A stretch of DNA of 64,000 nucleotides from assembly GCA_022385755.1 (NCBI GenBank), contig MU278353.1, positions 1,139,000-1,202,999 of the forward strand, given 5' to 3'. Shown here piece by piece: positions 51,086-63,337 of this stretch (position 1 is the first letter of the stretch; each line of letters begins with the position of its first letter). The translations under genes were made by a program, and so were the position numbers. Source of the stretch: Trametopsis cervina (lineage: Eukaryota > Basidiomycota > Agaricomycetes > Polyporales > Irpicaceae). Under the pieces are notes generated by a model. It saw nothing but the letters and a program-made list of their open reading frames with translations. It had not been told where the DNA came from and ran no database searches.

Positions 51086-51381
51086 TTACATGTTCATGCT
51101 CAGACCGCTGTAACCCATATTTTGGCCATCCCCACCCACCAAATTCGATCCAGATTGTTGTCCTCCATTCCCTGGCGATCCGAGTCCCTGCTCGTCATCC
51201 CTAATTTCGGACGTAACGATTGAATTGTCTGCCGCAGTCTCCACTACCACTCCCGCCGAATCCCGTCTCGCCAATAGCGCCGTGTCCTGTTCGTTGCCGT
51301 CCCCACCGTCCGCCCCAAGCCCACAACCGTCCGACTCGAGAACGAGGGTGAGGTTGGCAGCAGGCCCAAATCACTCTGCGA
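51086..51381 (-). other. Out-of-frame tail of copy B
   Basis: Past the B stop codon, a different frame reads LGADGGDGNEQDTALLARRD and VTSEIRDDEQGLGSPGNGG, resembling the acidic tail of copy D (VIIRDGGQGLVSSGDGG). The original B tail therefore probably reached to about 51086 and was cut by a small frameshift, unless a short intron restores the frame. Confidence 0.5.
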
Positions 51382-54138
51382 TTATCTCTGTTTTATTTCC
51401 AGGACTTCCACGTTCCTCTGCTTCGCCAGATGCACCCGCGCGTCCGCACCACTACCAGAATCTCCACCTCTGTCGGCTTCGCCAGGGGTATCTACTTGTC
51501 CGGAAACATCAGCAGCGCCATCGTCGACACCAAATCCCTCGCTACGTTCCATCGACGGATCGGCCACGCTGCCGTCGATATCATCTGCGGTAGGTTTGTG
51601 CAGGTAAGGCTCAATGTCCTTCGCGGCTGCTTCTCTTTCCATAGGAGTCATTTCCTGAAGACGCCTCACCCTCCAGTATGAATATTCATCGGCAGAGATT
51701 TGCATGAGTGTTAGATAGAAACCGTCGGGGATGGGGGACCCTGCTGGGTTGAATGCCGCACGCCACGACAAATACTTCTCATCATTGTTGCGATTCTGGT
51801 CCTCGTTCAGCCCCTCTACAGCGGAAAGGCAATAGATGCAGATGTCTATCTGCTCGGCTTCTTGATGCGTCCCAACTTCGAGCACTGGCGCAGCCTGTAC
51901 CAACGAGGTCAATATGGCGTAAATCTTGCGCCAGCTTTCAGTCAATGCCGTGCCTATGATCTTATCCCTGCCGTAATACACGCCCCATGTGAGAGACTCG
52001 CAGACCTTCAGCACAGACAACCTTGTGAGATGATCCGGGGATGTTGTTGCAATGGCATCAATGGCGGTCGTGAAGCGTGAGAGAGCTATGAGGAAGTAAA
52101 TAATATCAGAATAAACATAGCCGCAGCTTAACCTGTTCACACACCGTCGATGTTCAGGTAAAACTCGTCATGGTTTGTGTACCAAAGGAGCGAACCTGGG
52201 TAAGATTTGATGAGTAATGTGACTAACTTTACTACTGCTGCATCCGACTTTGACGATAAAGTCATGCGTTGAACAGCTCCCGGACTGTCACCGAATTGCC
52301 AAGGCCGAACCGCAATGAGCTTCACGATGAGCGATAGAGTGTCCAGCTGAGTATCCGACCACTCATCGTCCTGAGCAGCAGTGTCGTCACGCAGTAAGTC
52401 GATGAGGAATGCAACGGCGTCGCGGAGTGATTCCCCGTTCAGCACGTCCTGCCACGGTGCGTCGTCATTGCCGGACTCAAATGAGTCTGTAAGACCAAGC
52501 TTTCCGAAGAAGGGCTCAACAGCAAATTTGATCCGAGCGAGAGACTGTGCCAGATCGAATTTGGACTCCCGGCATGAGTGGCATGTGAGGTGTAGAAGAG
52601 CTCTCAGCCCTGGCGCAGACAGCACAGACACTGCAACCTTGGCAAATACCTCGGGTTTCATGTTGAAAGCTTCCCAAAGCGGAGCTTGCAAGTTCTCGAA
52701 GCGACGATGTGTCCAAAGGGAAAGGTAAAGAGCCGCAGTCCAGGAAGCTACTGGCCCCAGCTCAAAGTTTGTATCGGAAGGAATGAGCACGTCGTTGATG
52801 CGCAGGTGCTGCTTGAGAATCGAATGCACTGAGTCCAGCGTGCGAGTTGTTGCCATGCTGCAGTCAATAATCTGAGGTGAACTTTTGAAGCTGCCCTCCC
52901 ACGGGACACGGTGTTGTAGAATCTTCAGCACGAACCCGATGATGCCTTCCGGCGGGGCCGTGATCAGCTGGAGCGCATCGACCATTGCCGTCCCGAGAAT
53001 CTCGTCGTTTCCCTGTAGTTCGTCGGCATCTGCCATGATGTCCAGGTCGCCAGCTTCGTGTTTTGCCGCTGTGACTTCATCATATGGTTCGGCCGGTGAG
53101 TTTAGATGGTCATGATGCTTCTCTGCCCAGCGAAACACTGCGTCGGCCATACGGCCGCGAAGCGAAGAATCCCAAATTATACGGCGGGCATGGTTGCACA
53201 TACTTTGCAGAAGTACCTTCCATCGATTGCGCACACTGCGGCGTAGGGCGACGACAAGCGAATCCAGCGCCGGGGTCTTGTACGGGCAATGATCCGAGAA
53301 AAGGGGAGATACCGTGACAAAGAAGAAGATGAATCCCCAGCCGGCAACAAGAGGCAGCGTTGTGTTCCTCACGCTCGAATGCAAGTCCGCGGTGTAGAAG
53401 CAGAGGCCAATAAAGAATAGCCCGAGTGCAAGCTGCAAGAGAAGAGGAAGACATGCAGCTATGGTCAGCACCTTCCATGTCTTCAGGCCAGCCCGCCGAA
53501 ATTTACGTATACGAAGACGGCCCTGGGGGAACGAGGTCACAAACTTCATATACTCGCGGAGCCATTGCTTCACGAGTATCGCGAACGATGCTGTAATCAG
53601 ACTGATGGCGAGACTGGCAGTCCAGAGGCCATTGATACGAATGGCGTTGGCTGTGGGCTCGAATGGCGGGGAGGATGTGGGGGCGGGTGATATGCTGTGA
53701 ATAAAGTTGCCTTGAATAGTGTAATTCGCGTTCTGTGCTGACATCTGTCTCAGAGTCATCAACGTGGCTCCCGGTATGTCTTCTTGAAGAAGTGCAATCG
53801 CGATGACGAAAAACGCCGACAGGACGGCTGAGAACAGACCGTTCTCGAAGTATGTCAGTGTATGATAAGAAACGAGTGGCACAATGACTCACAAATACGA
53901 GAAGGGTGTCCATGTCGCTCTTTACACCTTCAATCTCATCGTTATCAAAATCGTCCACAGCCTTCTGAATGACGGCCCAGCCTCTGGGCGTATCATGATT
54001 GAGCACGTGTGCTGGGTTTGTCTGTGAACCAAGAGGATTGTTTTCTCTGTTGCGGGATGTCTTTGCAGATTGACGAGAGCTGCGTTTATATTGAAACAGC
54101 CTATGCCCCAAGGGACGTATTGATTGCCTGGGAGCCAT
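51382..54138 (-). CDS. DUF6535-type multipass membrane protein, copy B
   Basis: Exons 54138-53893, 53843-52145 and 52085-51382 join in phase to 882 residues, the same exon layout as copies A, C and D. Exon 1: MAPRQSIRPLGHRLFQYKRS then GWAVIQKAVDDFDNDEIEGV. Exon 2 begins NGLFSAVLSAFFVIAIALLQ and holds the four-helix domain (WTASLAISLITASFAILVKQ; WKVLTIAACLPLLLQLALGL; PLVAGWGFIFFFVTVSPLFS). It continues into a region that has diverged strongly from A and D (ALRRSVRNRWKVLLQSMCNH). Exon 3 matches A and D through YWRVRRLQEMT, then ends early in a diverged tail. The membrane topology predicts a large cytosolic C-terminal part. Function unknown. Confidence 0.85.
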
Positions 54139-55629
54139 ACGTATGGTGATAAAGAGGTGAGAATAACTCCGCAATGCAGCAATGACAGACAGAGACAAGG
54201 TCGGCACGGGGGGAAGGCTTAGCACTTATTGATACTCTAAGCAGTTGCGGAGAAAAGTGTTGTATAAGGAAGAGCGGAACTGCAGCGATGCAGCTATTAG
54301 CAGTCTCAGGAGACGCACACCGCCCTGGGCTAGTCGGAAGGCACGTTGCTACGCGGTGCAAACGAACAGCCTTCCATGCCAGAGTTTTAGATAACCCTCC
54401 CCAGCCACCGGCGTGTAGTTCAAGCGATCCCAGCCCCTGAGATAAAACCACGGTAGAGTAGAAACCACGGGCTCCAGTTCCAGTTGCAGAGAACCACGTT
54501 TCAAAGAGGGTAGCTACATGGTCAGCAGATGGGTACTGACAACGTAAGGCCAATCTAGCGACGTCAGATAACTACCACCACAGGAAGCGCATGAGTATTC
54601 CCCGGACAGGTCGTTGGGTGATAACTCATTGCTTGAATACCTATGACTCCGTTCAGCGAGTCGGTGGTGCTAGCAATGCGTCCTCCCAAGCACCCGAATG
54701 ACTTCTAGCCCACCGCGGCAGAGACATAGATGTGATTATATCTTGGGATCATCCTCTGACTTCAATGCCGCAATGAACACCTGGCCTTCAGGCTTGGCCA
54801 GCGATTGTCGGGGAGATATGCGCGACCGGTGATATTCATGAAGCTTGCAATGAGACGCAGCAAAGGGTAGCATCGCAGAGTACGTATCTCCATGCTCCCT
54901 TACGTTATGCGTGACCTCTCGTACGACTTCCAGATTGCGGTGCCGCGGTTGAATTCGCTAGATTCGAAGGTGGTGATTAGAACTGGGCCAGCCATGCACT
55001 ACCTCAGATCTTCAGTTGACAGCTCACAACGTGCATGAAAGCAGTAAGTGGTAGAATGGAATTACCTGTAGGTCACGATGCTCGCCGGAATACATTTGCG
55101 GTTCTGTGTGCATCGGGGGAAACAGCCACGGTAGCGAAGTTTGAAGATGCAGCAATGGAAAGGGAGTGTCGAGCAACCAATCTGGGGAACGGAGGGGAGA
55201 TGCGGCTTAGTCAAGACTGCATGACGCTTGGGATTGGACGAAGGAGAGCTGACGGAGAGTTGAGATTGACAGTGTCCATGGCGAAGTGGTGAGAGCAGCG
55301 ACAGGACAGTAGCGCGCGTAAGACTGCACAGAACAGCCCGAGGACTCCGAGGCCATAATCACAGCGTAACGTCACCCACACGTCACACTCACCGAGCGCT
55401 GTCGCAACGTTCCTCACCTGCCTGTCGAGGTGTCCCTGCGCGAGATAGCGTCGAGAAAGGGATCAACTATGTGAAGCGTTTCCTACCGACACTCGAGCCC
55501 TTGCAAAAAACCCACGCAAAGGGGTACAAATATTACTGTGCCACTGGTGCATCCATTTCATGTGCCGGAAAATTATCACAGGTTGCATTCGGACCGTTCA
55601 GATGTATCGTCCAACTCTACTCCCTCGCT
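54139..55629. other. Upstream region of copy B
   Basis: No gene is seen. Near 54345-54420 a stretch with CAACGAACAGCCTTCC-like sequence and CCACCGGCGTG resembles the duplicated upstream region of copies C and D. The shared 18-base element is at 55337. Confidence 0.5.
55337..55354 (+). repeat. Copy 2 of the shared 18-base upstream element
   Basis: Exact CCCGAGGACTCCGAGGCC, about 1.2 kb upstream of copy B. It is followed by an ATAATCAC...CGTCAC context related to that at 59163. Confidence 0.7.
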
Positions 55630-58518
55630 CGTCTTATACATCGACATCGCCACCGTCCGCCCCAAGCCCACGACCGCCTGCTTCGAAAACGACAGTAGAG
55701 CTCATACCGAGCTCAGCTCCCTCTGCAGCCATTCCCTAGCAGTTGTAAGAGTTCCCATGTTCCTCGGCCTCGCCAAGTGCGTCCGCGCAGTCAGCACCGT
55801 TACCAGAATCTCCACGTTCCACGGCTACGCCAGGTGCATCCGCTCACCCAGTACGATCAACACCAAATCCTTCGCTACGTTCTAGGGTTGTACCGGTCGC
55901 GGTATAGTCGATATTGTCTGAGGTGTCTGCGCAGGTACGGCTCGAGGTCCTTTCCGGCTGTTTCTTTCTCCACGGGAGTCATTTCGTGAAGACGCTTTGC
56001 CCTCCAGGTCATCGATAGAGGGAGGTTTATCCGCATGAGTGTCAAACAGAAGCCATCGGGAACGGGAGACTGTTTTGGCTTGAATGCCGCGCGCCACGCT
56101 GCATATTCCACGTTGTCGCTGCGATCGCGGTGCTCTTTCGTAGCATCCACATGGGAAAGCGCGTAGAAGCACGAGTCTATCTCTTTGGCTTCTTCATCTC
56201 TTCTGGCTTCGAGCACCGGTGTCGCCTGGACCAATGTCGTCAATGCAGTAAAGATCCCACGCCAGCTTTCAGTCAAGGCCGTGCTTTTGGCATTATCCCT
56301 GATAAGATGGACGTTCACTGCAAGACTTGTGCAAGCCTTCAGCACGGACAGCCTTGTGAGCTGATCCGGGTGTTTTGTTGCAATGATCACAATGGCGGCC
56401 GTGAAGCGGGACAGAGCTGGTGAAGTGAACAGTATTAAATCGGACCTGAACACAATGAAGAACAACTCGCGTACCAACAGTGTCGGTATGGAAATTCCCG
56501 TCGGTCACGTAAAGGTAGAATGAATATGGATAAGACTTGATGAGCAACATCAGCAGCTTCACCATCATCGTAATGGACTTTGTCGATAAAGTGATGCGAT
56601 GAATAGCTGCTAGACTGTCCCTGAATTCCCAAGGGCCAACCGCAATGAGTTTGACGACGAGCGATAGAGCGTCATGCTGAACACTCTCCCACTCGCCATA
56701 TTGAGCAGCAGCGCTGTCGCGCAGTATATCAATGAGGAGCACAACGGCCTCACGGACTGTGGCCGGATTCAGCACTTTCCACCACGGTTCAAAGGTATTA
56801 CTGGACTCAAACGAGTCCCTGCGCGCAAGCTTCCGGAAGAAGGGCTCCACAACAGACTTGACGCGATTGAGAGGCGTCGCCAAGTCCAACTGAGATTCTT
56901 TCTTGTATTGACATGCCAGGCCCAAGATGTCTTTGAATATCGCCCTGGATGGCTTGAAAGCATACACCTCGGCGAATAGCCCGGGTTGGGCGGATACATG
57001 CTTCTTAAGGAAGGAGGGGATCCTGCTCGGATGAGAATGGGAGAGGTAGACAGAGAAGTGAAGGGCGACAGTCCACCGCGCTACCCGGCGCAATTGATTG
57101 TTGAGCTCGTGGTCGGGGCGAAGGACGATGTCAATAGAAAGGTGCTGCAGTAAGATGGAGTGGATCGACTCTAACACGTGAGAGCTTGCCGTGCTGCAGT
57201 CGATGATCTGAGGTGCACTGTTGAAGTTACCCTCCCATGGGACCCGATGTTGGAGAATCTTCAGCACAAACGCAACGACCTTTGTTGGCGGGGCCGTGAT
57301 CTGCTGAAGTGCGTCAACCATCGCTGTCCCGACAATCTCGTCATCTCCCTGCAACTCATCGGCATCCAGCATGATCTCCAGATCACCATCGTCGCGTTTC
57401 GCTGCTGCTGCTTCGTCGTCTGGCCCCTTGTACTTCTTGAGACGACTGATGTATCCTTTGGCTCGATGCGTGACCATCCCCGCAATCTTCTTAATGTCAT
57501 CACGTGAGGTACTCCGGTGAATCCAATCGGCAAGTCACTTGAAAGCTTTGACACACATGATCGATAGAGCAAAGATACCGGCACGTATATGGGGGCGCGC
57601 TGCCACCACAACGGAATCGAGCGCAGGTGTCTTGTAGGGACAATGGGCTGAGAAGAGGGGGGATACCGTCACAAGCAAGAAAACAAAGCCCCAGCCTGTG
57701 ACTAGAGGCAGTGTGGTATTCCTTACGCTGGCGTGTAGTTCCGACGTGTAAAAGCAGAGCCCGATAAAGAAGAGTCCCAGCGCGAGCTGCAGAAGAAGCG
57801 GAAGACATGCGGCGATCGTCAACACCTTCCATGTCTCCAAGCCAGCCCGGCGGAATCGGCGTATGCGAAGGCGGCCCTGGGGAAACGATGTCATGAACCT
57901 CATGTACTCGCGAAGCCATTGCTTTACGAGGATACCGAACGAAGCCGTGATCAGGCTGATGATAAGGCTCGCAGTCCAGAGATCGTTGATGCGAACGGCA
58001 TTCGGCGTCGGCTCAAACTGCGTGAAGGAGCTGGGTGCGGGAGATGTGCTGATAATGAAGTCGCCGTGGATGGTGTAGTTTGCGTTCTGGGCTGAGATCT
58101 GCCTCAGCGTGGCCAACGTCGCTCCCGGTACGTCCTCTTGCAGGAGAGTAACCGCAATGGCAAGAAATGCCGACACGACGGCTGAGAAGAGACCGATCTC
58201 GAAGTGTGTCAGTGGGTGATTAAAATGGCCGGTGCTACCACGTACAAAAACGAGGAGTGTGTCAATGTCGTTCTTGACACCTTCAACTTGATCCTTGTCG
58301 AAGTCGTCGATAGCTTTCTGGATGACAGCCCAGCCCATGGGCGTATCGCGAGTGAGAACATGGAGTGGGTCCTTCTGTGTCCCACGGGGAGCATCTTCTG
58401 TGTCACTAGAAGTAGCTACAGGTTGTTGAGAGTTTTGGGAATCTCGAGCCGGGGCGGGACCTGACCGAGGTCTTGGAGTCGGACGAGGCACGGTGCGGGA
58501 TGTGACAGGACGGGGCAT
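55630..58518 (-). pseudogene. DUF6535-type copy C, broken by a stop codon and a frameshift
   Basis: The exon layout equals that of A, B and D (58518-58246, 58197-56475, from 56416). The N-terminal part is intact: GWAVIQKAIDDFDKDQVEGV, GLFSAVVSAFLAIAVTLLQE and the four helices. An in-frame TGA at 57535-57537 interrupts the segment where A and D read KKFAHYIY. After it, the frame stays open and family-like for about 350 codons (DADELQGDDEIVGTAMVDAL; HRVPWEGNFNSAPQIIDCST). A second lesion, a one-base shift near 55930, moves the tail out of frame: the continuation ERSEGFGVD, as in copy B, is read in another frame than the preceding EPYL. Tail homology continues to about 55640. It most likely makes at best a truncated four-helix protein of about 310 residues. 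Confidence 0.85.
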
Positions 58519-58689
58519 GAGATCCAGAACGTTGCAGTGGAGCTATCATCTACAGAGTTGGGGCAGCTGCAGAGGAGAGCCCGTACGTTCCAGATGCGCT
58601 GATAATTGCAGAGAGAGGAGTGCTAGTCAGGGGAGGGGGGCGAAAGAACAGTCGTCGCCACACATATATTCACTGCTGGCTCTGCAGTT

Positions 58690-59110
58690 AGGGCGTTAGT
58701 GAACGCTTGAACGCGTGCCTACCGCGCGGTATCAGTGAACAGCCTTCTTTTCCAAATATCTTCCATGAGTTGCTCTTGACCGCCGGCGTGTTGGTCACAA
58801 TGGCCTTTCTTGTCTGCATCGACATCACGCATAGAACACGGGGATGAAGTCACAAGAGGGGACGTTGGCCGCAGCTGATGAGAGAGCGTAGGTTGACGGG
58901 TGTAGCAGCAAGGCCTGAAGACGGCTGTTGACACCGTGGGAGCCATCCAGTGAAGATTCGATGGTGAGCAGAAGAGAGTGGACGGGGAAGTACAAGACGG
59001 CGTACGAGAGGTCACATGTAGCGAGACAACTTTTGAGCTTGCTGCCGCGCATAATACACAGTCTTGTAGCAATGTCACCCACTGCCGCCGGATGCAGTCC
59101 ACTTACGTGC
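58690..59110. repeat. Duplicated upstream block of copy C
   Basis: About 420 bases collinear with 62490-62930. Shared stretches include AACGCGTGCCTACCGCGCGG, TATCAGTGAACAGCCTTCT, GAACACGGGGATGAAGTC and AAGACGGCGTACGAGAG. No conserved reading frame survives the comparison, so it is more likely regulatory or passive than coding. Confidence 0.75.
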
Positions 59111-59162
59111 GTGACTCGGTCGACGGTGCGTGTAGTGACTGTAGCGCGCGTGTGCCGATCTG

Positions 59163-59180
59163 CCCGAGGACTCCGAGGCC
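59163..59180 (+). repeat. Copy 3 of the shared 18-base upstream element
   Basis: Exact CCCGAGGACTCCGAGGCC, about 640 bases upstream of copy C. It is followed by AGTGATCACTACGTCAC, much like copy 4 (GTAATGATCACTATGTCAC a little further along). Confidence 0.7.
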
Positions 59181-59438
59181 AGTGATCACTACGTCACATG
59201 CGCTGAGAGTGACGAGGTTTCCTCACCTGTCGACTTCTGTCCCTCTGTATGCACTCGCCCTCCTGGAGCTCGCGCAGCAAAACGAATACGACAACGCTCT
59301 GTTATGCGCTCACTAGACGTACGTACAGCATCGTGATATGCTAGCTGAGGTCGGGGAGCCTTGCATGGGTGGCTGCTGAGGTTGGTGCGTGATTATATCG
59401 ACAAAAATGAAACTAACCTACAGGCGTATCGACTACAT

Positions 59439-62333
59439 TTACCGGAAAGTCGTTACATGTTCACCTTCAGACCGGTGCAATACCTCATCCAGAATACCCT
59501 CATCGCGCCCTAAATCCGTGCCAGCCTTTTCTCCACCGTCTCCCGATGACACAAGTCCCTGCCCGCCATCCCGAATTATAACGTCAGGATCGTCTCCCGG
59601 CTCAGGCAGTACATCCTCTGAAGACACATCATCCGGGCTCTCTTCGTCTACTGGATCTGTGCTAACTTGTCCTCCCGTAGATCCAGGACCGTGCTCGTCG
59701 TCCTTAATCGGTCCATCGTCACGTCCCGTCGACGGATCGACTGCGTTGTTGTCGAGAGTGTCCTTCGCAGCCGCCTCTCTCTCCTGAGCAGTCATTTCCT
59801 GAAGACGCCCCACCCTCCAGTACCGCTCGTCAGGGACATAGATGTCCATAAGTACCAGATAGAAGCTGTCGGGAACGGGAGATTCTTCTGGCTTGAATGC
59901 CGCACGCCACGCCAGATACTTTCCGCGGTCGTCGCGGTCGTCGTCCTCGTTCCGCGCGTCCACACTAGAAAGCCAGTTGAAGCATATGCTTATATGTTCG
60001 ACTTCGTCATCTGTTCCATCTTCGAGCACCCGGGAAACCTGGACTAACGAAGCCAATGCGCCAAAGATCCTGCGCCAGCTTTCGATCAAGGCTCTGCCTT
60101 TGATATCGCGTCTATCCTCGAAGACCTGTACAATAATTCTGCACGCCATCAGCGCGGACGGCCTTGTGAGCTTATCCGGAGAGCTTGTTGTGATGGTCTC
60201 GATGGCGGCCCTGAGGTGAGACAGAGCTGGCGAAGTAAACAACAGATGAGAAGACACATGGCTAAAAGGGAAATTATCTACGTACCTTCGATGTCCGTTC
60301 TAAAATCCCTATCATGTGCGTAGTTGTATAATGTGTTCGGGTAAAATTTGATGAGCGATATCAACAACTTCTGCATCACCGACTTTGACAGTAACGTCAT
60401 GCGCCGAACAGCTGCTACGCAGTCCGTGAATCCCGGAGGCACAGTCGCAGCGAGCCTGATGATGAGCGAGAGAGCGTCATATTGAGCATCGGACCACTCG
60501 TCATCTTGAGCAACAGTGTCGCCACGCAGCAGGTCGGTGAGGAACACAACGGTGTCGCGGAGAGAGTTTATATTCAGCACTTCGCGCCATGGCACGTCGT
60601 GATCGTCGGACTCAAATGAGTCTGTGAGCCCGAGCTTCCGGAAGAAGGGCTCAACAACGCACGCGATCGCACTGAGAGACTGTGGCAAGTCCAGCTTCGA
60701 CTTGCGGCACGACTGGCATGTGAGGTGCAGCAGATAATTCAGTCCTAAGGAAGAGGGCGTGGAGACAGCTACAATGACAAATATCTCGAGCCTCTCGTTT
60801 GAATCTCCAAACGAAAGTGCGGGCACCCTGTCGAATCCATGCGATATCCCGACCGAAAGGTAAAGAGCCGCAGTCCAAGATGCTAGGTTTGCGGATTCAG
60901 GATCTCCCTCGGAAGGTACGGGGATTCGGTTGATCGGAAGGTGTTGTTCGAGGAGAGACAGGATTGAGTCCAAGGCTCGAGCCGCCGCCATGCTGCAGTC
61001 AATGACCTGAGGTTTACTCGAGAAGTCGCCCTCCCACGGGACACGATGCTGTAGGATCTGCAGCACGAACCGGATGATATCCTCTGGCAGGGGTGTGATC
61101 TGCTGGAGCGCGTCGACCATTGCTGTCCCGACGATCTCGTCATTTCCCTGCAGTTCATCCGCAGCCACCATGATGTCAAGATCGTCAGCTTCGTGTTTCG
61201 CGGCTGCTGCTTCGTCATACGGGCCCTTGGGGTTCTCGAGACGAATGAGGTATTCTTCAGCGCGATCCCTGACCATCTTTGCAACCTGCTCCCGAGTGCT
61301 GTTGACCGGGGTATACTGGTATATGTAATGAGCGAACTTCTGCAAAGCTCCCACAGCGGTGATCCATAGGGTGATGATAGTGGCGCGTATAAGGGCGCGT
61401 ATGCTGGGACGCACTGCAATCACCAGCGAATCCAGCGCAGGTGTCTTGTATGGGCAATGGGCCGAGAAAAGAGGGGAGATTGTCACGAAGAAGAAGATAA
61501 AGCCCCAGCCGGAAACAAGAGGCAGCGTCGTGTTCCGCACACTCGAATGTAATTCCGCAGTGTAGAAGCAGAGCCCGATAAAGAACAGTCCGAGCGCGAG
61601 CTGGAGAAGAAGCGGAAGACATGCGGCAATGGTCAACACCTTCCAGGTCTCCAAGCCAGCCCGGCGGAACTGGCGTATACGCAGGCGGCCCTGGGGGAAA
61701 GACGTCACAAACTTCATGTACTCGCGAAGCCATTGCTTCACGAGGATACCGAACGAGGCTGTGATCAAGCTGATGATAAGGCTTGCAGTCCAGAGATCGT
61801 TGATGCGAACGGCATTCGGCGTCGGCTCAAACTGCGTGAAGGAGGTAGGTGCGGGGGAGGCACTGATGATAAAGTCGCCCTGGATGGTGTAATTTGCGTT
61901 CTGCACTGACATCTGCCTCAGCGTGGTTAACGTGGCTCCCGGTATGTCCTCTTGAAGGAGAGCAACAGCAATGGCAAGGAATGTCGACAAGACGGCCGAG
62001 AAGAGACCGATCTCGAAGTGTGTCAGTGCATGACCAAAAACGGGCGGTGCTATCACGTACAAAAACGAGGAGTGTGTCAATGTCGTTCTTGACACCCTCG
62101 ATCTGATCTCTGTCGAAGTCATCGACAGCTTTCTGGATGACAGCCCAGCCTATGGGCGTATCGCGAGTGAGAACATGGAGTGGGTCCTTCTGTGTGCCAC
62201 GGGGAGCTTCTTCTGCATCACTGGAAGAAACCGAGGGTTGTCGCGAGCTCCGTTTACCTCGAGATAAGCTGCGACCCAAACGACGTCTTGAAGTCGGACG
62301 AGGCGCGGTGCGGGATGTGACAGAACGGGGCAT
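59439..62333 (-). CDS. DUF6535-type multipass membrane protein, copy D
   Basis: Exons 62333-62061, 62011-60286 and 60226-59439 join in phase to 928 residues. Exon 1 is basic and Arg/Ser-rich (MPRSVTSRTAPRPTSRRRLG) and ends with GWAVIQKA ... EGVKNDIDTLLVF. Exon 2 has GLFSAVLSTFLAIAVALLQE, WTASLIISLITASFGILVKQ, KQWLREYMKFVTSFPQGRLR, WKVLTIAACLPLLLQLALGL and LPLVSGWGFIFFFVTISPLF (four membrane helices). The long C-terminal region includes ADELQGNDEIVGTAMVDALQ and HRVPWEGDF. Exon 3 ends with the longest tail of the family, acidic and ending EGEHVTTFR. It is closest to copy C and probably its duplication partner. This is the most complete copy and the best reference for judging lesions in the others. 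Function unknown. Confidence 0.87.
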
Positions 62334-62489
62334 AGAATGCAGAAAGCTGTAGTGGCGTTATCGCTGACAGAACTGGGATCGCTGCAGAGGAGAGGCTGTT
62401 CGCTTCGAGTGCACTGATGATCGCGGAGAGGGGTGTGGTGCGTAGGGAAGGGGATAGTCGACACACATATTCACTGTCGGCCTTGCAGA

Positions 62490-62930
62490 CAGGGCGTTAG
62501 TGGACCCTTGAACGCGTGCCTACCGCGCGGTATCAGTGAACAGCCTTCTATTCCAGATATCCTCGATGAGCCGCTCTTGACCACTGCGTGCTGTCCACAG
62601 CGACCCTTCTGGTCTGCATCGGTGCTGACTTGTAGTGCGACATCACGCCTGGAACACGGGGATGAAGTCGAAAGAGGGAACATTGGCTGCAGCTGAAGAG
62701 GACGGGATATTGGCGGGTGTGGCAGAAAGGCTGGAGGACGACTGCTGACAACGTGGGAGCAATCCAGTAACTATGAGATGATGAGCAGGAGGGAGCGGAC
62801 GGGGAGGTGCAAGACGGCGTACGAGAGTGCACATGCAGCAAGATAATTTTCGAGCTTGATACTGCGTGTAATACACAATCTTGCAACAATGTCACCTACT
62901 GCAGACCGAATGCAATTCACTTGTTGCGTG
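62490..62930. repeat. Duplicated upstream block of copy D
   Basis: Partner of 58690-59110. Order and spacing of shared stretches are kept with small indels, showing that the duplication that made C and D included at least this much upstream DNA. Confidence 0.75.
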
Positions 62931-63319
62931 AATAGGTCGAACAGAGGCAAGCTGAGGAGTTACAGTATTGAAGATCTGCGTCAGATAAAGTATATCAGCT
63001 TGTATTTGGGGTCGTGAGCGCAGAACATGTTACTGATATACCACAATGATAGATAGGTAGCATTGAATCTCCCGGTATCGTAAGAGGTAATGGTAGTGCA
63101 AGCGAGGTTGGAACGACGGCCGGGGGCAGTGTGTGATTTGTGCAGCCGATCGACGACTTGTGATACGGAGGGGGATCAGAGACAGCAGTGCAGTTGAGCA
63201 GCGAAGGCTGGATGAGACAACAGGGCAGACAACGGGGACTGGAATCAACAACGACGCAGCAGGTAGTCTCGCCAAGCAGTTATGGGAGCGACAGCAAGCA
63301 GAATGTGGGAAAAGATCTG

Positions 63320-63337
63320 CCCGAGGACTCCGAGGCC
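63320..63337 (+). repeat. Copy 4 of the shared 18-base upstream element
   Basis: Exact CCCGAGGACTCCGAGGCC, about 990 bases upstream of copy D. A related ATGATCACTATGTCAC stretch follows within about 30 bases. Confidence 0.7.

Larger units (their letters stand above)
58519..59438. other. Upstream region of copy C with duplicated block
   Basis: No gene is seen. About 58690-59110 is clearly homologous to about 62490-62930 upstream of copy D, including the shared run CTACCGCGCGGTATCAGTGA. The 18-base element follows at 59163. Confidence 0.6.

Noticed and set aside
53084..53317. Plus-strand frames inside the DUF6535-type copies
   Set aside because: Similar shadow frames occur in every copy and follow the coding strand composition.
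59160..59185. Reading the 18-base element as coding (VITGLGVLGQIG on the minus strand)
   Set aside because: The other three copies read in different frames with no shared peptide, so a coding role is unlikely.
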